A stretch of 64,000 bases of DNA. It comes from Sordaria brevicollis (lineage: Eukaryota; Ascomycota; Sordariomycetes; Sordariales; Sordariaceae). The translations under genes and the position numbers were made by a program. Shown one piece after another: positions 1 to 12,835 of the stretch; positions within the stretch are counted from its first letter, which is position 1, and every line of letters starts with the position of its first letter. The notes under the pieces were generated by a model. That model saw nothing but the letters and a program-made list of their open reading frames with translations, was not told where the DNA came from and did not search any database. Location of the stretch: contig JAUTDP010000006.1 in NCBI GenBank assembly GCA_033439795.1, positions 2,666,001-2,730,000 of the forward strand, in the 5' to 3' direction.

Positions 1-1390
1 ATTTTATTATTATTGGCGAGTAAATAGTTCTATTCGTCGTATTAACGAATATATTAATATATAATATTAATTATAAATTAACGTTAAATAAATTAATTAT
101 TATTAATAGGAATAGGATTAGTAGGACGAATAACCGGCGAATTAATTTCTATTAGGGAATTATTACGGGAAAGTATATAAATATTATTATTATTCTAAAG
201 AATTCTACCACTACTATTATAAAATAAATTACCGTTATTATTATAGAATAAATTATTATTATTATTATAGGGGATATTACCCGAAGGAATATAACCGCCG
301 ATTAAATTATTTTTATTAGAAAGGAAGAATTCGTAATAACCTTTTTAGAAATAATTATTAATTAATTACTTTTTATAGCGAATAAATTATTTTAGGGTAT
401 TAATAAAGTTATTATTAATAAAGCGAAGGCGAATTGCGCCGGTAAATTTTTTAATAACGATACGGAAGCGGATAAAATAATCGCGGAATTCGCTATTAAT
501 CGGGTCTTTAATAATAACCTTCTTTTAAAAAGTATTACGGAAATTATAAAAGCCGCGAAGTATATCGATTATATAATACAAAACCGTTAAAGTATATTAA
601 ATAATTTAATTAAATTTATTTAAAAATAAATTAAAATAAAAAATATTAATAATATAAAAGATAGTAATTTATTCGAATAATTAGGGATATAGTAAATTAA
701 TTTAACGATAGCCTTTATATAAATATTATAATTTAAAATAGTTGGAAAGGCGAAAAGGGCTTTAATTAATTAAAAAGTATAAACGAAATATAGAGGAATA
801 TAGATATAATTTTGGAAAAATTAATATAAAAATAGAATATAACGGAAGGAGAATTTACCTTTTTTTTAATATATAAAAGAATTTATTATTAATAAAGCGT
901 TTAATAATACGTTCGAAATTAATTTTAATATTAATATTAACCGTATTAAATATAAAAATTAACGAAGGAAGGCGAAGGGGAAACGAATTTTCGCCTTTAT
1001 TTTTATTAGAGGTTTCTATTATTTTATAGAACGCTTTAGCGCATTTTTAACGAAGAATAATTATTTCAAATCGATTATTATTATTAAAAAAAAAAAAAGT
1101 TTAAAAAGGCTTGGGGGATAAAGAATTTTTATATTTAAAGGAAGGAAATTTTTACGTTAATATAAATTATAATAGAAATATAATTATAATAAAGGGAGGA
1201 AAAGGATAAAAGGAATAAAGGAAAGTTTAATAATTAAGAGGTTTAATAATAATTAGAAGGGTAAATAAACGGAAGAATAGAAGGCGGAAGGCGGTAATAA
1301 ATAAAAGACGGGACGGCAAATTGGGAAAGCGGAGCGGTTTAATATTTTAACGTAACGGTAAATAGAAGGGATAAGACGGATATTAATCGC
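1..1390. mobile_element. RIP-mutated interior of a retroelement, left part outside window
   Basis: This AT-rich stretch has almost no CpA or TpG and no usable reading frame on either strand. It lies directly left of an LTR-like segment, so I read it as the interior of an element whose other end is outside the window. I could not recognise a protein domain in it. Polypurine-rich tracts around 1190-1330 could be a degraded basic coding segment. The assignment is an inference from position. Confidence 0.35.
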
Positions 1391-1597
1391 GTTAGCAGTG
1401 GGTGTATATTGCAATCGTAGAACGCCGAAGAAGCGGCGCGGATAGGTCCGCGCCGGGAAATATAGCCGGGGTTTTTATCCGGGGCGTTTAACGCCTACGG
1501 TTTTATCCTACGGGGAATCGGAGATAGACCCTATATTATATTAGCGCTATAGATTTAGCTAGGGAATAAGAATCTTACTTACTTATCCTTTTTTAAT
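1390..1597. repeat. LTR-like terminal segment of the left element
   Basis: This pocket of about 200 bp has a much higher GC content than its surroundings. It contains a perfect 9 bp stem with a 4 nt loop at 1434-1455 (CGGCGCGGA / TCCGCGCCG). Its right edge near 1597 falls exactly where the minus-strand gypsy reverse transcriptase frame to the right stops making sense, just after a KKDK-like motif. That is the expected look of an LTR end at an insertion junction. No second copy is in the window, so it may be a solo LTR or one end of an element running off the left side. The left boundary is approximate. Confidence 0.45.
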
Positions 1598-4500
1598 ATA
1601 AAAAAGATTAAGGAGCTTTATAATAATTATAATTCTTTAATATATTCTAATTTAAACTGTTCGTTAATATATTCCTTAAACGCCTTTATTTAAATAACGT
1701 TTAATTAATAGATTTTCTAATAATTAGGTTTAATGCCTTCCTTTAAAAATATTTTGTAATCCTATAGATTATATTCTAGTAACGTATATTTAAAAGATAT
1801 TTTAAAAATTTTGTATTTATAATATTAAATAGGTACGTCCTTAAATTGGTCTTCGCTATTGGTTTTTTTAAAAGGTAATTTTAGTAGGGGTATTTCTTTT
1901 AAATAATTATTAATAAATATAATTATTTTTAATAATTCTAATAATAACGTAATTTTGTATAACGAAAAATATTAACCCTTTTTATTAATAATTAAAACTT
2001 CTTTAATTACCGGCCTAACGGGTATTTTAAATCGTCGTTTAATAATCTTATTAATTTAATCGATATCCAAATTATGTTTTTTAAATTAGAGTCTTCCTAA
2101 TATAGCGTCGTATTTACTAATTAGGGTAATATCGAAGACGATTTCTTATATATTACTATTAATAGTAATTTTTATAAGTATTATTTCCCTAAATACCTAT
2201 CCCTATTTATAATTCGGATTTTTCCCTTTAAATATATATATTCGATAGGGTCTTTTTTTATAAATTTAGGGAATCTTTTAATTATTTACCGTTTATAGGG
2301 TAATAAGATTAATTAATAATTTAGAATTAATTATAGCCGTTATTAATTTTTTAAACGGCTCTAATTAATTTATTTGGACTTAGTAAATCGAATCGGTATT
2401 GTAATTTACTTCGAGGATTTATATTAGTATAGTTATTCGTAATCCTTTCGCAAAGAGCTAGCGTTATTTCCCTATCTTCTACGGTTATTACGGCGTTTCT
2501 TCTAAACTTTATTATAGACCGTACCGGTATTTGAAAATAATATTATTATAATTTCCCTTTCCTAAATTTTATTATAAAGATATTCCCGTTCTTTATATAA
2601 TATTTATCGGGTATATTATTATTTAGCCTTATTAATTATATAGACGATATAATCGATTTTAATATATTTTTAATACCGGATATAAGGGTTATTAAAATAT
2701 TCCTATTTACTATAACCCTTTTTAAATAATAATTTTAATAATTTACTACTACCCTTATAATCCTTCGACGGTCCAATTTCCTATATAAATATAAAATCCT
2801 TATAATAAATACCTCGGACTACTATTAGTATATTATTTTCCCAAATATATTAGGGAAAGTAATTATATTCTATTTTATATAATAAATATTAAAGGTATAT
2901 ATTATATAAATAATATATTTATACAATTTATTTATAAATAGGGTAGTTAGGGTAAATTTAAAGATAATTACCCGCTTATAATTCCTATAATTAATCGTAT
3001 ACGACGTAAATATCTACTTCGAAGGCGGTTATTCTAATAGATTATAATATAAATCTAGGGGGGTAAATCCTTAAATAAGATTCTTCTTCGATAAGACCGG
3101 CGTAATACTTTATATTTAATTATTTATTATATTTATCGTCGAAATTAAATATAATTTATTTATATTCTTAGTAATATTTTTTCTTAAATCCTTAAAAAAC
3201 GGATTAGAAGAAAATAAATAATTTTTCGGGTATTTTACGTAAATCGCTAAAAGCATTTTCGTAAAATCGGTAATTGCGTCGATAAAATAGCGTTTATAAT
3301 AATTATATACTTTTTATTATCTTTAATATTCGATTTTTTTAATATAATATTCTTTAATTAGAATTTAAAACCTTTCGAATTCCCTTTAAAATTATTCTTC
3401 ACAATCGATTTAATCGTTAATATTAGTATTAAAAATTAATATTATTATATTAAATACGTTAATATAAATATTATATTCTTTATTTAAAATAGTCGCGAAT
3501 AATTATTCGTTACGTATATTAATATCACGCGTATTTTATAACGAAAATAATATAAAATAATTACGGGGTTGAAGAGTAATATTTTCCTTATTAAATTCGT
3601 AAATATAAATTTTATTACCGCGGATATAATCTTTACTATCGCTTTTATTATCGAATTTATATTAATATTATTCGTATTAATTATATTCTTTAATAAATAT
3701 ATAATCGTTAATTAATTCGTTTTTATAATCGATTATATAAATATATCGAAATTCCTCGTCGTTAACGAAGGAAATTAGGGCATTAGTAAAATCGTAATCG
3801 ATTTCAATATTATCGACTTCCTTACCTTTACCCTTATTAATAAAATTAATAAAATAGGTAGGAATAGGTTTCTATCTATTTAAGCGCTTATTTCCTCTAT
3901 TATGGTAATTTTTAATAAAATATCCCGGCTTATTATATTTAAAATATTTCTTATCTTTATTAGGGCTATCGTTCTTATATTTATTAATTACGTCGATATT
4001 TATAAGGCCCGGATAAATACTATACGTAATATTACGTATTTTAGGGTTATTACTATTATTTTAATAATAGCGGTAACCGATATTAATTTTAGGACGGTTA
4101 TTTCCGTATCCTTTCTCGCATTTATATTTAAATAATCGATTATTAATAATAATTATATTATTAATATATTCGTTAAAATTTTTAAATTTATAATCGATTT
4201 TAATAAATTTATTTTTAACGTTATTTTTAAATCCGTAATAAAATTAGTATTTAAATCCTTTTTTATTCTAATTAATACGGAAGGCGAATTATTTAAATTT
4301 AATAGCGTAAGTAAATATAGATTTAATTTAGCGGAATTTTTTGAATTTAATTTCGGTTTAACGGATTTTATCGGTTAATTCGAAGATTTAATTAATAATT
4401 ATTTCGAAATGAACGAAATCGGTAAAAATTTAAACGGTCTTTTAATATATATCGGTAGGAATATTATTAAAGAAATTAATTTAAATAAACTAAAATTATT

Positions 4501-4780
4501 TAAAAATTTTACTAATAAGAAAAGAAGCGGTATAAAAGATTTATTAAATAGGATTAATAATTTTAAAAACCCGGAGGTTAAAACGAATTTAGGTTAAAAA
4601 GCTTTAAAAATCTTCGCGCTTAATATTATCGAATTTAAGGGGAGGGTTAAATTTAATTTTCGTACGTAAAATAACGGTAATAATTATCTATCCTACTTTA
4701 ATATCGGTATAAATAGAATTAATAATAATAAACTTCGAATTAAATTTATTAATAATTTTACAAAATTTAATTAAAATAGT
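1598..4780 (-). mobile_element. RIP-mutated Ty3/gypsy relic: gag zinc knuckle, protease, start of RT
   Basis: Read on the minus strand, a degraded CCHC zinc knuckle is at 3905-3946, where the spacing C-x2-C-x4-H-x4-C is exact but all four ligands now read Tyr. Further downstream, at 2089-2138, is a stretch reading FDITLISKYDAILGRL, which matches the Ty3/gypsy aspartic protease region before the RT. An RT-start-like stretch at about 1600-1690 (residues like INEQFKLEYIKE, then KKDK) is cut off at 1597. The order gag, protease, RT fits Ty3/gypsy. The relic is interrupted at 4781 by another element and resumes at 12220. No ends were found inside the window. Confidence 0.6.
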
Positions 4781-5031
4781 TGTCATAGGGCTAATGCCCG
4801 TGGCTGAGTTTGACTAGCACTACTAGTCGTACCGCCAGACGGTCCGCCAATCGGGCCGCTAATCGCAGTCCTTACCGCTACAGTAAACGGAATAACCCGT
4901 ACCCAATCCTTAAAAGGATAGTTAATTAATACCGCCCAAAAGGCGCTTCCCTTCCTCCCTTTTCCTCTTCGTAGAATTTTATTAATTTATTAAGATTTAG
5001 TATTTATATTAATTATATTATACCCCTTATA
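4781..5031 (+). repeat. 5' LTR of the 4781-12214 element
   Basis: The LTR begins TGTCATAGGGCTAATGCCCG and ends with a RIP-altered CCCCTTATA, where the other copy has CCCCTTACA. It is 251 bp, identical in length to the right copy. Its first half is less mutated than its second half, the reverse of the other LTR. Confidence 0.93.
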
Positions 5032-7149
5032 TTAAATTCTATTATTTAGAAAGCGGATAGGAGAAATAGATTTAATAAGCGGATAATAATTTTATAAACG
5101 GAAGATTAGCAATTTTAAACGCAGTATTGCAGTATTTTCAATATTATAGTCGGATTTAACGATATAAATATTAACGATATAAAAGAGTTTTATAATTCTT
5201 AAAACGGTATATTAAATAATAACGATAATAGCGAAGGTTTAATTAAAGGTTTAATTAAAGCCTTTAAAAATAATACGACCCTTAGGAATTATATTAAATC
5301 CCTTTTATTTAATATTACCCCTATTTTTAATACTTTTACCCCTTATTTAGATTTCGGAATTATTAAATATTCCGTTCGTAAGAAGAAATTTCTTTCCAAA
5401 ATTCTAATTAATAATAATTCTAACAATAATACGAATTTAATTCCCCATTGTAAAAAATAATTAGAACTCTTTAAATAGGACGGTTAACCTTATATTTTCG
5501 GTTTCTTTTTTAATAAATTTATTACAATTTATAATAGCAATATTAAATAAAGACTTTATAATAACCCGAATACTATTTAGTACGAAATTATTAATATATT
5601 TCCTATTAAATATAATTAATAATTAAAGGGATTTTAAACCGCTATAATTATACGCAGTGAAGAAGATTTAATTAAATTCTTCGAATAAATTCGTACGATC
5701 TTCGGTTCCTATTAGAATTAGAAAGCGGCCTTCGATAAATTCGCTTATATACGTTAGAAGGATAGCGAATTATTCGTTACCTTCTTAGCCGACTTTAATA
5801 ACGAAATATTTAAAATAGGCGGTTACTTATAAGAGAATCCCGCTAAATTAGGCTATTTCCGCTATACTTTTAATAAAAAATAATATAATAAAATATTTAT
5901 AATTATTTTCTTCGACGATTATTACGAATATTTTAAATAATTTTAATATTATATATTTAAATACGAATAAATAATAGAATTTAAAGAGGATTACCGTCGA
6001 TATTAACGTAATTAAAAAAGTAAAATTAAAAATAATAGATTTTACGTTTTCGGCGTTACTTTTACTAATTATTCTACTATTTTTTATACTTTATATATTA
6101 CGCCCTATTTTATTTTTATAATTTTTATTTAACGCTTAATCGACGTAAATAGAAATACTATTATAAATATTATATATATAACCTATAATTGAAGTAGACG
6201 AAGTCGAAACGGCTTTAGCGTAAGCGCTTTTACTTCTACTTTTATTAAACGCACTAAATAAATATCGGATAAAGAACGCTAATATTATTAAAATAATAAT
6301 TTATATAGACGTTATAGCGTTTCCGGATATTATATTTTAGTTTATCCGTATTGGCTAACCGTTCCCCCTTCTTTTAGCGGAATACGTATTTAAATTATTA
6401 TTACCGAAGTCCTTCTACTCTTAAAGGACGACGACGATAACGAAGTTTATAATTCCGCCCCCGAATAATAAATAAAAGCTTAACTCCGGTATAAAATCGG
6501 GCCCTAGAGCCGGAAATAAAAATATTAAATAAAATAAAGGATTTTAAATTAAAAATAAAAGTAAAACTTATTTTAATTCTATTTATTATTAATAATTATA
6601 ATTTATTCTATATCTTTATTAATAAGGGTTATTAATATTATATTATAATTAGTAAAAAAATTGTTAAAGAGTTTTAAATCCTAATTATTCCTATTCTATT
6701 TCGTACCGTAAAAGGAGCGTCTATTATTATAAAGGGAATTTTTATCTAAAATATAATTCGATTCCTAATTGAAGTAAATAATTATATTTATCCTATTTAC
6801 GCCTATATCGTCCTATTATTCGAATTCCCTATTATATTAGGTAAACCTTAGCTTAAAATTATACGAATATATTCTATCCCTTACGAAAAGCGCTTATTTA
6901 TAAATATTATTAATTATTAGGTTCTTTACGTTAATAGAGAGTAAATATTTAATATACCGTTTATTACCGATTTAAAGTCTATTATATATATTTTAATTAC
7001 TACTTTTATAAATTACGTACGTAAATTAAAAAAGGAGTTCGGTAATCGAATAATTAAAGAAATTATTTTCGTAATTAATTTAAAAGACGTCGAAAAGGCG
7101 TTAAAATTAAAGAAGGTATATATTAAAATAAAATTAAAGGCGAAAATCC

Positions 7150-7800
7150 TTAAAAATATTATAATTTAATATTATTCTAAATAAAGGAAAACGCTAATAA
7201 ATTAAACCCTTATTATTTCGGCGTAAATTATAAAATTATAATTAAAAAGGATAAAGATAATAAGGAATTCTTTACTTTATTTAGACCGCTTTATAATATA
7301 ACGAAGGAAGAGTTTTTAATTTTTAAAAAGACGTTAAAAAATTTATTAAATAAAGGGTTTATCCGAATTAATAATTTAGAAGTAGGGGCCCTAATTTTAT
7401 TTATACGCAAATCCGGAAGCGGATTCCGTTTTTATTATAATTATTATATATTTAACGCTATTACGAAGGTAGACCGTTACTTATTATTATTAATTAAAAA
7501 TACGTTCTATATTTTAAAAGGAATAAAATAATATATTAAAGTAAATATTATACAAACTTTCTATAAAATTCGTATAATAGAAAGAAAAGAAGGGAAAATA
7601 GTATTTCGGACGTAGTATAAATTATTCGAATAATTAATTATATTATTTAAATTAAATAGCACGCCGGCTATATTTTAGCGGTATATTAATTATATCTTCT
7701 ATAATTATTTAAATATATTTTATACCGCTTATATAAATAATATATTTATTTACTCCTCTAATTCTTTAAAAAACTATAAATAAAAAGTACGTTTAATCTT
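7150..7800 (+). pseudogene. Degraded Ty3/gypsy reverse transcriptase domain
   Basis: The plus-strand translation contains FRPLYN followed by a charged helix and a GFIRINN-like stretch, which is the gypsy-type N-terminal RT region. The catalytic box at 7730-7741 reads YINN, consistent with YxDD in which both Asp codons became AAT by G-to-A RIP changes. Stop codons interrupt the frame repeatedly. The enzyme would have copied element RNA into DNA in cytoplasmic particles; this copy cannot do so. Confidence 0.85.
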
Positions 7801-8699
7801 TACTAAATTATTAAAAGCCGGCCTCTATTTAAATCTAAATAAATACAAATTTAATATAAAAAAGGTTAAATATTTAAATTTTATTATCTATACCGGCGTC
7901 GGCGTATAAATTAACCCCGAGAAGGTTAAAACGATTTTAAATTAATTTCCCTCTACTTTTTAAAAAGGTATACAGAACTTCCTAAAGTTTATTAATTATT
8001 ACCGTATATTTATTCCCTAATTTTTAAAAGTAATTACCCCCTTATTAAAATTAATTAGTAAAAGGGTTATTTTTAAGTGGATTAAGGAATGTAAAAGCGC
8101 CTTTTAATTTTTAAAAACTTTATTCACGAAAATTCCGATTTTAACGGAATTTAACCCGGATAAAAAAACGTTTTTAAAAATAAATTATAATAAATTTGCC
8201 CTAAGTAGAATTATTTTTTAAGAAGTAAACGAAAATAATAAAAATATAGTTCGTAAGGTTATAAGCTTTTATTTTTAGAAATTTAACCCTATTAAGCGGA
8301 ATTACCCTATTTATAATAAGGAAATATTTATTATTATTAATTATTTAGAGTAATAATCGGTAGAATTATAGAATTATAAATTATTTATTATTTTAACGGA
8401 TTATCGGAATTTCGAATATTTTATAAAATTAAAAAGACTTTCGGAATAGTAAGCGCGGTAGGCGGAATATTTCTCCCGGTTTAATTTTTAAATTAAATAT
8501 AGGCCTAATAAAGACGGAGTAATCTTTAACGCCTTTTTTTAATAAAATTAAAATATACTTATAAATTAGGATTACGAAGCGTAGGATATTTAAATAATAT
8601 TAGATTCTATTCTTAAAAATTATATTCTATTCTATATTTCGGCGGCCTGGGTAGTCCGTTCGGGGAGGGAGGGTATAAACGTATTCGAAAATCCGGATT

Positions 8700-9750
8700 T
8701 ATAATAATTTTAATTATAGATAGAACCTTACGACTCCTTATATTAATAAATAAAGGAAATTATCTTTTATAATAACCGTTACCTCGACCCGTCTTTAAAA
8801 TTCAAAATTTAAATCGTAAATTATTCTATCGATTCCCTCGGTTGCCTTTATTATTAAGACCGTCTTTAAATATTAAAAGCCTCCGTATATACCGAATCCG
8901 AATTAATTATATTATTTAATATTAATTAATATTTTAACGTCCTTTATACTATTTTAATTTAAATTATTTATAATTCGTATATATTAAGATATTTTAATAG
9001 AAAAGGTATTATTATAATATTCTTTCGGTACTTTTATTAATTTCTCTTTAATTTTTACGTTTAATAATTCTTTTATAATTATTATATTTACGGTTTTACG
9101 AAGGTTTAGAAGGAGTAGAAGAAAGGCTTTTTACGTTTATTACTAATTTTAGAATAATTTAATAGAAATATATAAATAAATTTTATTATTAATCTTTTAA
9201 AATTTAAAGGTAATATTTATTTTTAGGTTATAAAGAATAAATTTAATAAAACCGTATTCTTTAAACCTATATTTTTTATAGAAATTAAATTCTATACCGA
9301 ATATTTCTTTTAGTATTTTATTCGTTATTATAGTTTCCTAAAGTCTATTATTAATAATTATAATTCTAATTAAATTAGCCGCTTTTAGGCTAAATTATAC
9401 GAATTCCTAGGTATTAAACGTTTATTTAATACTATTTATTATTTATAGACCGATAGAGGCCCGGAGCGTATAAATTAGGAAATTTACGTTTATTTATATA
9501 TAATTATTAATTATATTTAAAATAATTAGAATAAATAATACCCTATAGTGTAATTAGTTATTAATAACCGAATTAATACTTTAATAAGTATATTTCTATT
9601 CTTTATTATTTATAAATTCGACCACGAATTCCCGATCTCCGTAATTAAAGACCCTTCCGATCGTTAACTTTTACCCTTATCCTCTAAAAAACGGGCTTAG
9701 GAATTCGTTAAAAAATTATAGTAAATTACGGATTTATATTAAATTATTAT
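8700..9750 (+). pseudogene. Degraded retroelement integrase domain
   Basis: A TDRGPERIN motif at 9449-9475 in the frame downstream of RT and RNase H matches the conserved integrase core region around its second catalytic Asp. The zinc-binding N-terminal part should be near 8700-8900 but is too damaged to assign residue by residue. Integrase inserts the element cDNA and makes the 5 bp target duplications seen around this and the other elements in the window. Many in-frame stops are present. Confidence 0.7.
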
Positions 9751-10049
9751 AGCGGCCGTTATTTAAAAGTAAAAGAAATTCGCTAATTATAATTAATAAT
9801 TTATAAAACGTTTTATAATTAGGGATAAAATCTAATTTAATTTTAAAAATTATATTATTAACCGTTTAAAAAAGAAATTCGATTAATTTTACGCGAAATA
9901 TATTATTTCGAAGGTATTATTTCCTTATATAATCGAATTATCCGGGTTTCCCCGTATTATTTATAATATTTTCTACGTTAATCTCTTATATAAAATTATT
10001 AATAACCCTCTTTTTAAATAGAAATTTATCGACGAATAGCCCCCGGTTA

Positions 10050-10215
10050 TTAAAATTAAAAGAGAATCGGAATATTAAATAAAAGAAATTTTCTACGCTA
10101 ATACCGCTAAAAGGAGAAGAGGCCTAGTAAGAGAGGTTTTAATTAAGTAAAAAGGATATTATAACCCGATATAGGAGCTTTTAGAAAATTTTAAAGATAT
10201 TATCGCCCTAAATAA
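10050..10215 (+). pseudogene. Degraded chromodomain at integrase C-terminus
   Basis: The plus-strand frame reads EIFYANTAKRRRGLVREVLI followed by K-stop-KGYYNP and ELLENFKD-like residues. That is the layout of a chromodomain (three strands, an aromatic K-W-K-G-Y turn, then WEP and a C-terminal helix), with Trp codons turned into stops. A chromodomain at this place defines chromoviruses and is known to direct integration to heterochromatin, which fits the nested setting here. Confidence 0.7.
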
Positions 10216-10659
10216 ATTTAAGGCTTAATATAGTTTAATAATAAATAATAACGGCCTAACCGACCGGTATATTAAAAAATTCTTATAAAAAATTATAAAC
10301 GGGGCGAAATATATTACGAATAGAATAAAAGATTTTTAAATACGGATTAAAATAAGTAATAAATTAATTAGGGCGGAGCCTTAGCGAAATTAATAATTAA
10401 TTTAATTTAAATATCTTTTATTAAATTATTTTTTATTATTTCCGATATAAATTCCTTAATAATAGTTTTCTCCTCCTCTTCTTTATAATTAAATATATAA
10501 GTATTAGCGAAATTATAAACGTTTAAAGGCTTATAAGCGCAATAGCGGAAAATAAAAAGCGCGGGATAGTAATTTTTTAGGCGCGAAAGTTTAATAGTAA
10601 TAAAAGAAGAAGAAAATAAAAGGCGGATATTATATTTAAAGTAAATATTTAAGGGGAGA

Positions 10660-11943
10660 CGTTACACTTCCTATTATTTAAATTTATTATATTATTTTTT
10701 ATTATTTCCTTCGACCTCTTTTCCCTTTCTTCTCTTTTTCGCCAATAGAAATTATATAATAATAATTTCTTTAATAACAGCGGTAATAACGGCGGTAGTA
10801 ATAACGGCAGTAATATCGGTAGCGGTAATATCGACGTCGGCGGTAATATAGGTATTATAATCTTCGATTAAGCGGTTAAATTCTACGTATCGGCTATTTA
10901 CCTACTTTATTTTCTCTATATTAATTATTAAATTAAATAATTATTCCCTAAGATTTTCGAATTTATAAATTTACTTTTTAAGAATTTAAATTTCTATAAT
11001 ACTAATTAAATTATCGGTAATCCTAATAGAAGAAAAAAGTTCTATAGGAGGCGTTTTAATAATAACCCGATTAATAAAACCGTTAAATAATATTAATAAT
11101 TTAAAGAATTATTAAGAAAAGAAGAAAAGGAATAAAAATTTACGTAGGAATAAAACTTTACTTTTTTAAAATTTAAAGTCCTAATAAGATTTTGAATACG
11201 GCGAAGTAACCGTTATAAGAGTCTTTAAATATATACCCTTCGGTATATTAAGCTTTAAAGGCGGATTAAATTTAAATAGGAATAGGTTTATAATTTTTAC
11301 GGGCGTATTAATAAAATAAATACGTAAAAATAAAAAAGCCTTTATTAAATATAATATAATTATATTTATTAGCTAAATAGCCTTTATATTAAGAATTTTA
11401 AGGTTCGGCCCCGAATAAAATATATTCGCGAATATCGTCGGGAATAAATTTACCGGTTACGCCGGTAATAGTAATATTAAACCGAATTTAGCGGGGTTTT
11501 AGCGGGGTAACGGGTTTAAAAATAGTAATTTTAATAGCGCCTTTATTACAACGAAAAGCGGGAGTAGGAATAGGCGGCGGGGTAAGCGAACTAATAGTAG
11601 CTTCCTATAAAGTTAGGAATTTATAGAAAAATTCGAATTAAGTAGCGGTAACGGGGGTATTTATTTTAACGGCGATTAATTAACGGTTAATTAATATATT
11701 CGTAAGGGAATTAACGGAAATAAAAATAATAAAGATATATTTAGCGCGTACTAATAAGGGCGCGCGCCTATATAAATATTTACAGTTTTAATTATTCGAT
11801 AGGTTGAAGGAAGAAAGAAGAGAAGGAGAAAGAGAGGGAGAGAGGCGCGGGGTATATATTAGAAATGCGCGTAGTAATAATCGGTCGTTTAATATTTAGG
11901 GTTTACGTAACTATATACCTATTTATATATAGTATTTCTAATT
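10660..11943. other. 3' region of the chromovirus without assigned gene
   Basis: About 1.3 kb separate the end of the pol polyprotein from the polypurine tract. The plus strand has no recognisable domain. The minus strand has stretches with unusually few stops for this element, for example about 39 codons ending near 11180, but with no recognisable product. It may be a long 3' untranslated region or an additional degraded, possibly antisense, frame. Confidence 0.4.
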
Positions 11944-11963
11944 AGGGGAGAAGAGGGGGTTAA
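11944..11963 (+). other. Polypurine tract
   Basis: A G/A run (AGGGGAGAAGAGGGGG) lies immediately before the 3' LTR, the expected place for plus-strand DNA priming. It supports the plus-strand orientation of this element. Confidence 0.75.
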
Positions 11964-12214
11964 TATTATAGGGCTAATGCCCGTAATTGAGTTTAATTAA
12001 TATTACTAATCGTACCGCTAAATAGTCCGCTAATTAGGCCGCTAATCGCGGTCCTTACCGCTATAATAAGTAGAGTAGCCCGTACCTAATCCTTAAAAGG
12101 ATAGTTGGCTAATACCGCTTAGAGGGCGCCTCCTTTCCTCCCTTTTCCTCTTCGTAGAACCTTATTAATTCGTTAAGACCTAGCATCTATACCAATTATA
12201 CTATGCCCCTTACA
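11964..12214 (+). repeat. 3' LTR of the 4781-12214 element
   Basis: This 251 bp LTR starts with a RIP-altered TATTATAGGG and ends CCCCTTACA. It aligns over its whole length with the left copy, and differences are almost all C/T or G/A. The outer half (towards 12214) is better preserved than the inner half. It is followed by ATAGT, the target duplication. Confidence 0.93.
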
Positions 12215-12660
12215 ATAGTAACCTTAATAATTATAGGGATATCGTTAACGCCTTTATTACAGCGACGAAATTTAATAGCGTTAACCTTACGGCTATTATT
12301 ATTTTTAATATTAATTATAAATTCGGCGCTAGTATTAAAGCCTTTAATAATAGTATCCGGGAGATTAATTTTAGCGGATTTTTTAGCGGGATATTTAATA
12401 GGATTTCCAAATATAATAATAATATTAGGTTAATAATAAATTAAAGAAATTTAAAAGATTTAGAAACTTTAGGTATAATAATAAATCTTAAAATATTAAT
12501 ATATAAATTAATTGAGTAAATAATATATAACGAACCGTTATAAATATAGGAGTATATTATTAAGATAAAATAATAGAATAATAGTAATAATAGTTAAAAG
12601 GTATTAATCGATTATAATAGCTATTACTTCCTAAAGAACTTATATAACGAAGGCCGAAAA
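12215..12660 (-). mobile_element. Continuation of the interrupted gypsy relic
   Basis: This RIP-type AT-rich sequence follows the target duplication and must be the other side of the relic that the chromovirus entered at 4781. In minus orientation it would be the 5' part of gag or the leader. No LTR for the relic could be recognised before normal-GC sequence begins near 12660. Confidence 0.45.
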
Positions 12661-12689
12661 GCTTTCTTATATATTAGTCTTTAGCCCAG

Positions 12690-12776
12690 TGGCCGCCGCG
12701 CCGCTAGAGCGGCTATACGGCCGTTGAGAAGGGCGCCGCCCGGCGCCGCTATACGGCGCTTGCGGCTCTGCTTCTA
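12690..12776. other. GC-rich hairpin cluster at island boundary
   Basis: The segment contains several short inverted repeats, such as GGCGCC-GCCC-GGCGCC, and two copies of GCTATACGGC. It sits at the switch from RIP-mutated to normal sequence. Its role is unknown. Confidence 0.4.
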
Positions 12777-12835
12777 ATTGGTTAGCTAGCTACTATATAT
12801 AATTAGATCGTAACAAACTAGCGTAGTAGCTACCA

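Larger units (their letters stand above)
4781..12214 (+). mobile_element. Complete nested Ty3/gypsy chromovirus, RIP-inactivated
   Basis: This 7434 bp element has two 251 bp LTRs (4781-5031 and 11964-12214) and a perfect 5 bp target duplication ATAGT (4776-4780 and 12215-12219). On the plus strand the interior shows the Ty3/gypsy order: a gag-like zone at about 5100-6500, reverse transcriptase at 7150-7800 with a FRPLYN box and a degraded YxDD box, RNase H at about 8050-8500, integrase with a TDRGPERIN box at 9449-9475, and a chromodomain-like tail at about 10050-10215. A polypurine tract abuts the 3' LTR. Every frame is full of TAA/TAG from C-to-T and G-to-A changes, so it is dead. It sits inside the minus-strand gypsy relic. 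Confidence 0.9.

Noticed and set aside
3902..4135. 77-residue plus-strand open frame
   Set aside because: It is the antisense of the gag zinc-knuckle region of a RIP-mutated gypsy relic; hydrophobic composition is what AT-rich antisense frames give.
4409..4597. 62-residue plus-strand open frame
   Set aside because: Lies in RIP-mutated gag sequence of the minus-strand relic; no homology or regulatory context.
12203..12433. Hydrophobic 76-residue frame that looks like a membrane protein
   Set aside because: It starts inside the 3' LTR and crosses the target duplication into another relic; Ile/Leu richness is a by-product of RIP composition.
12682..12700. hAT-like terminus beginning CAGTGG
   Set aside because: I found no inverted partner or 8 bp duplication in the window.
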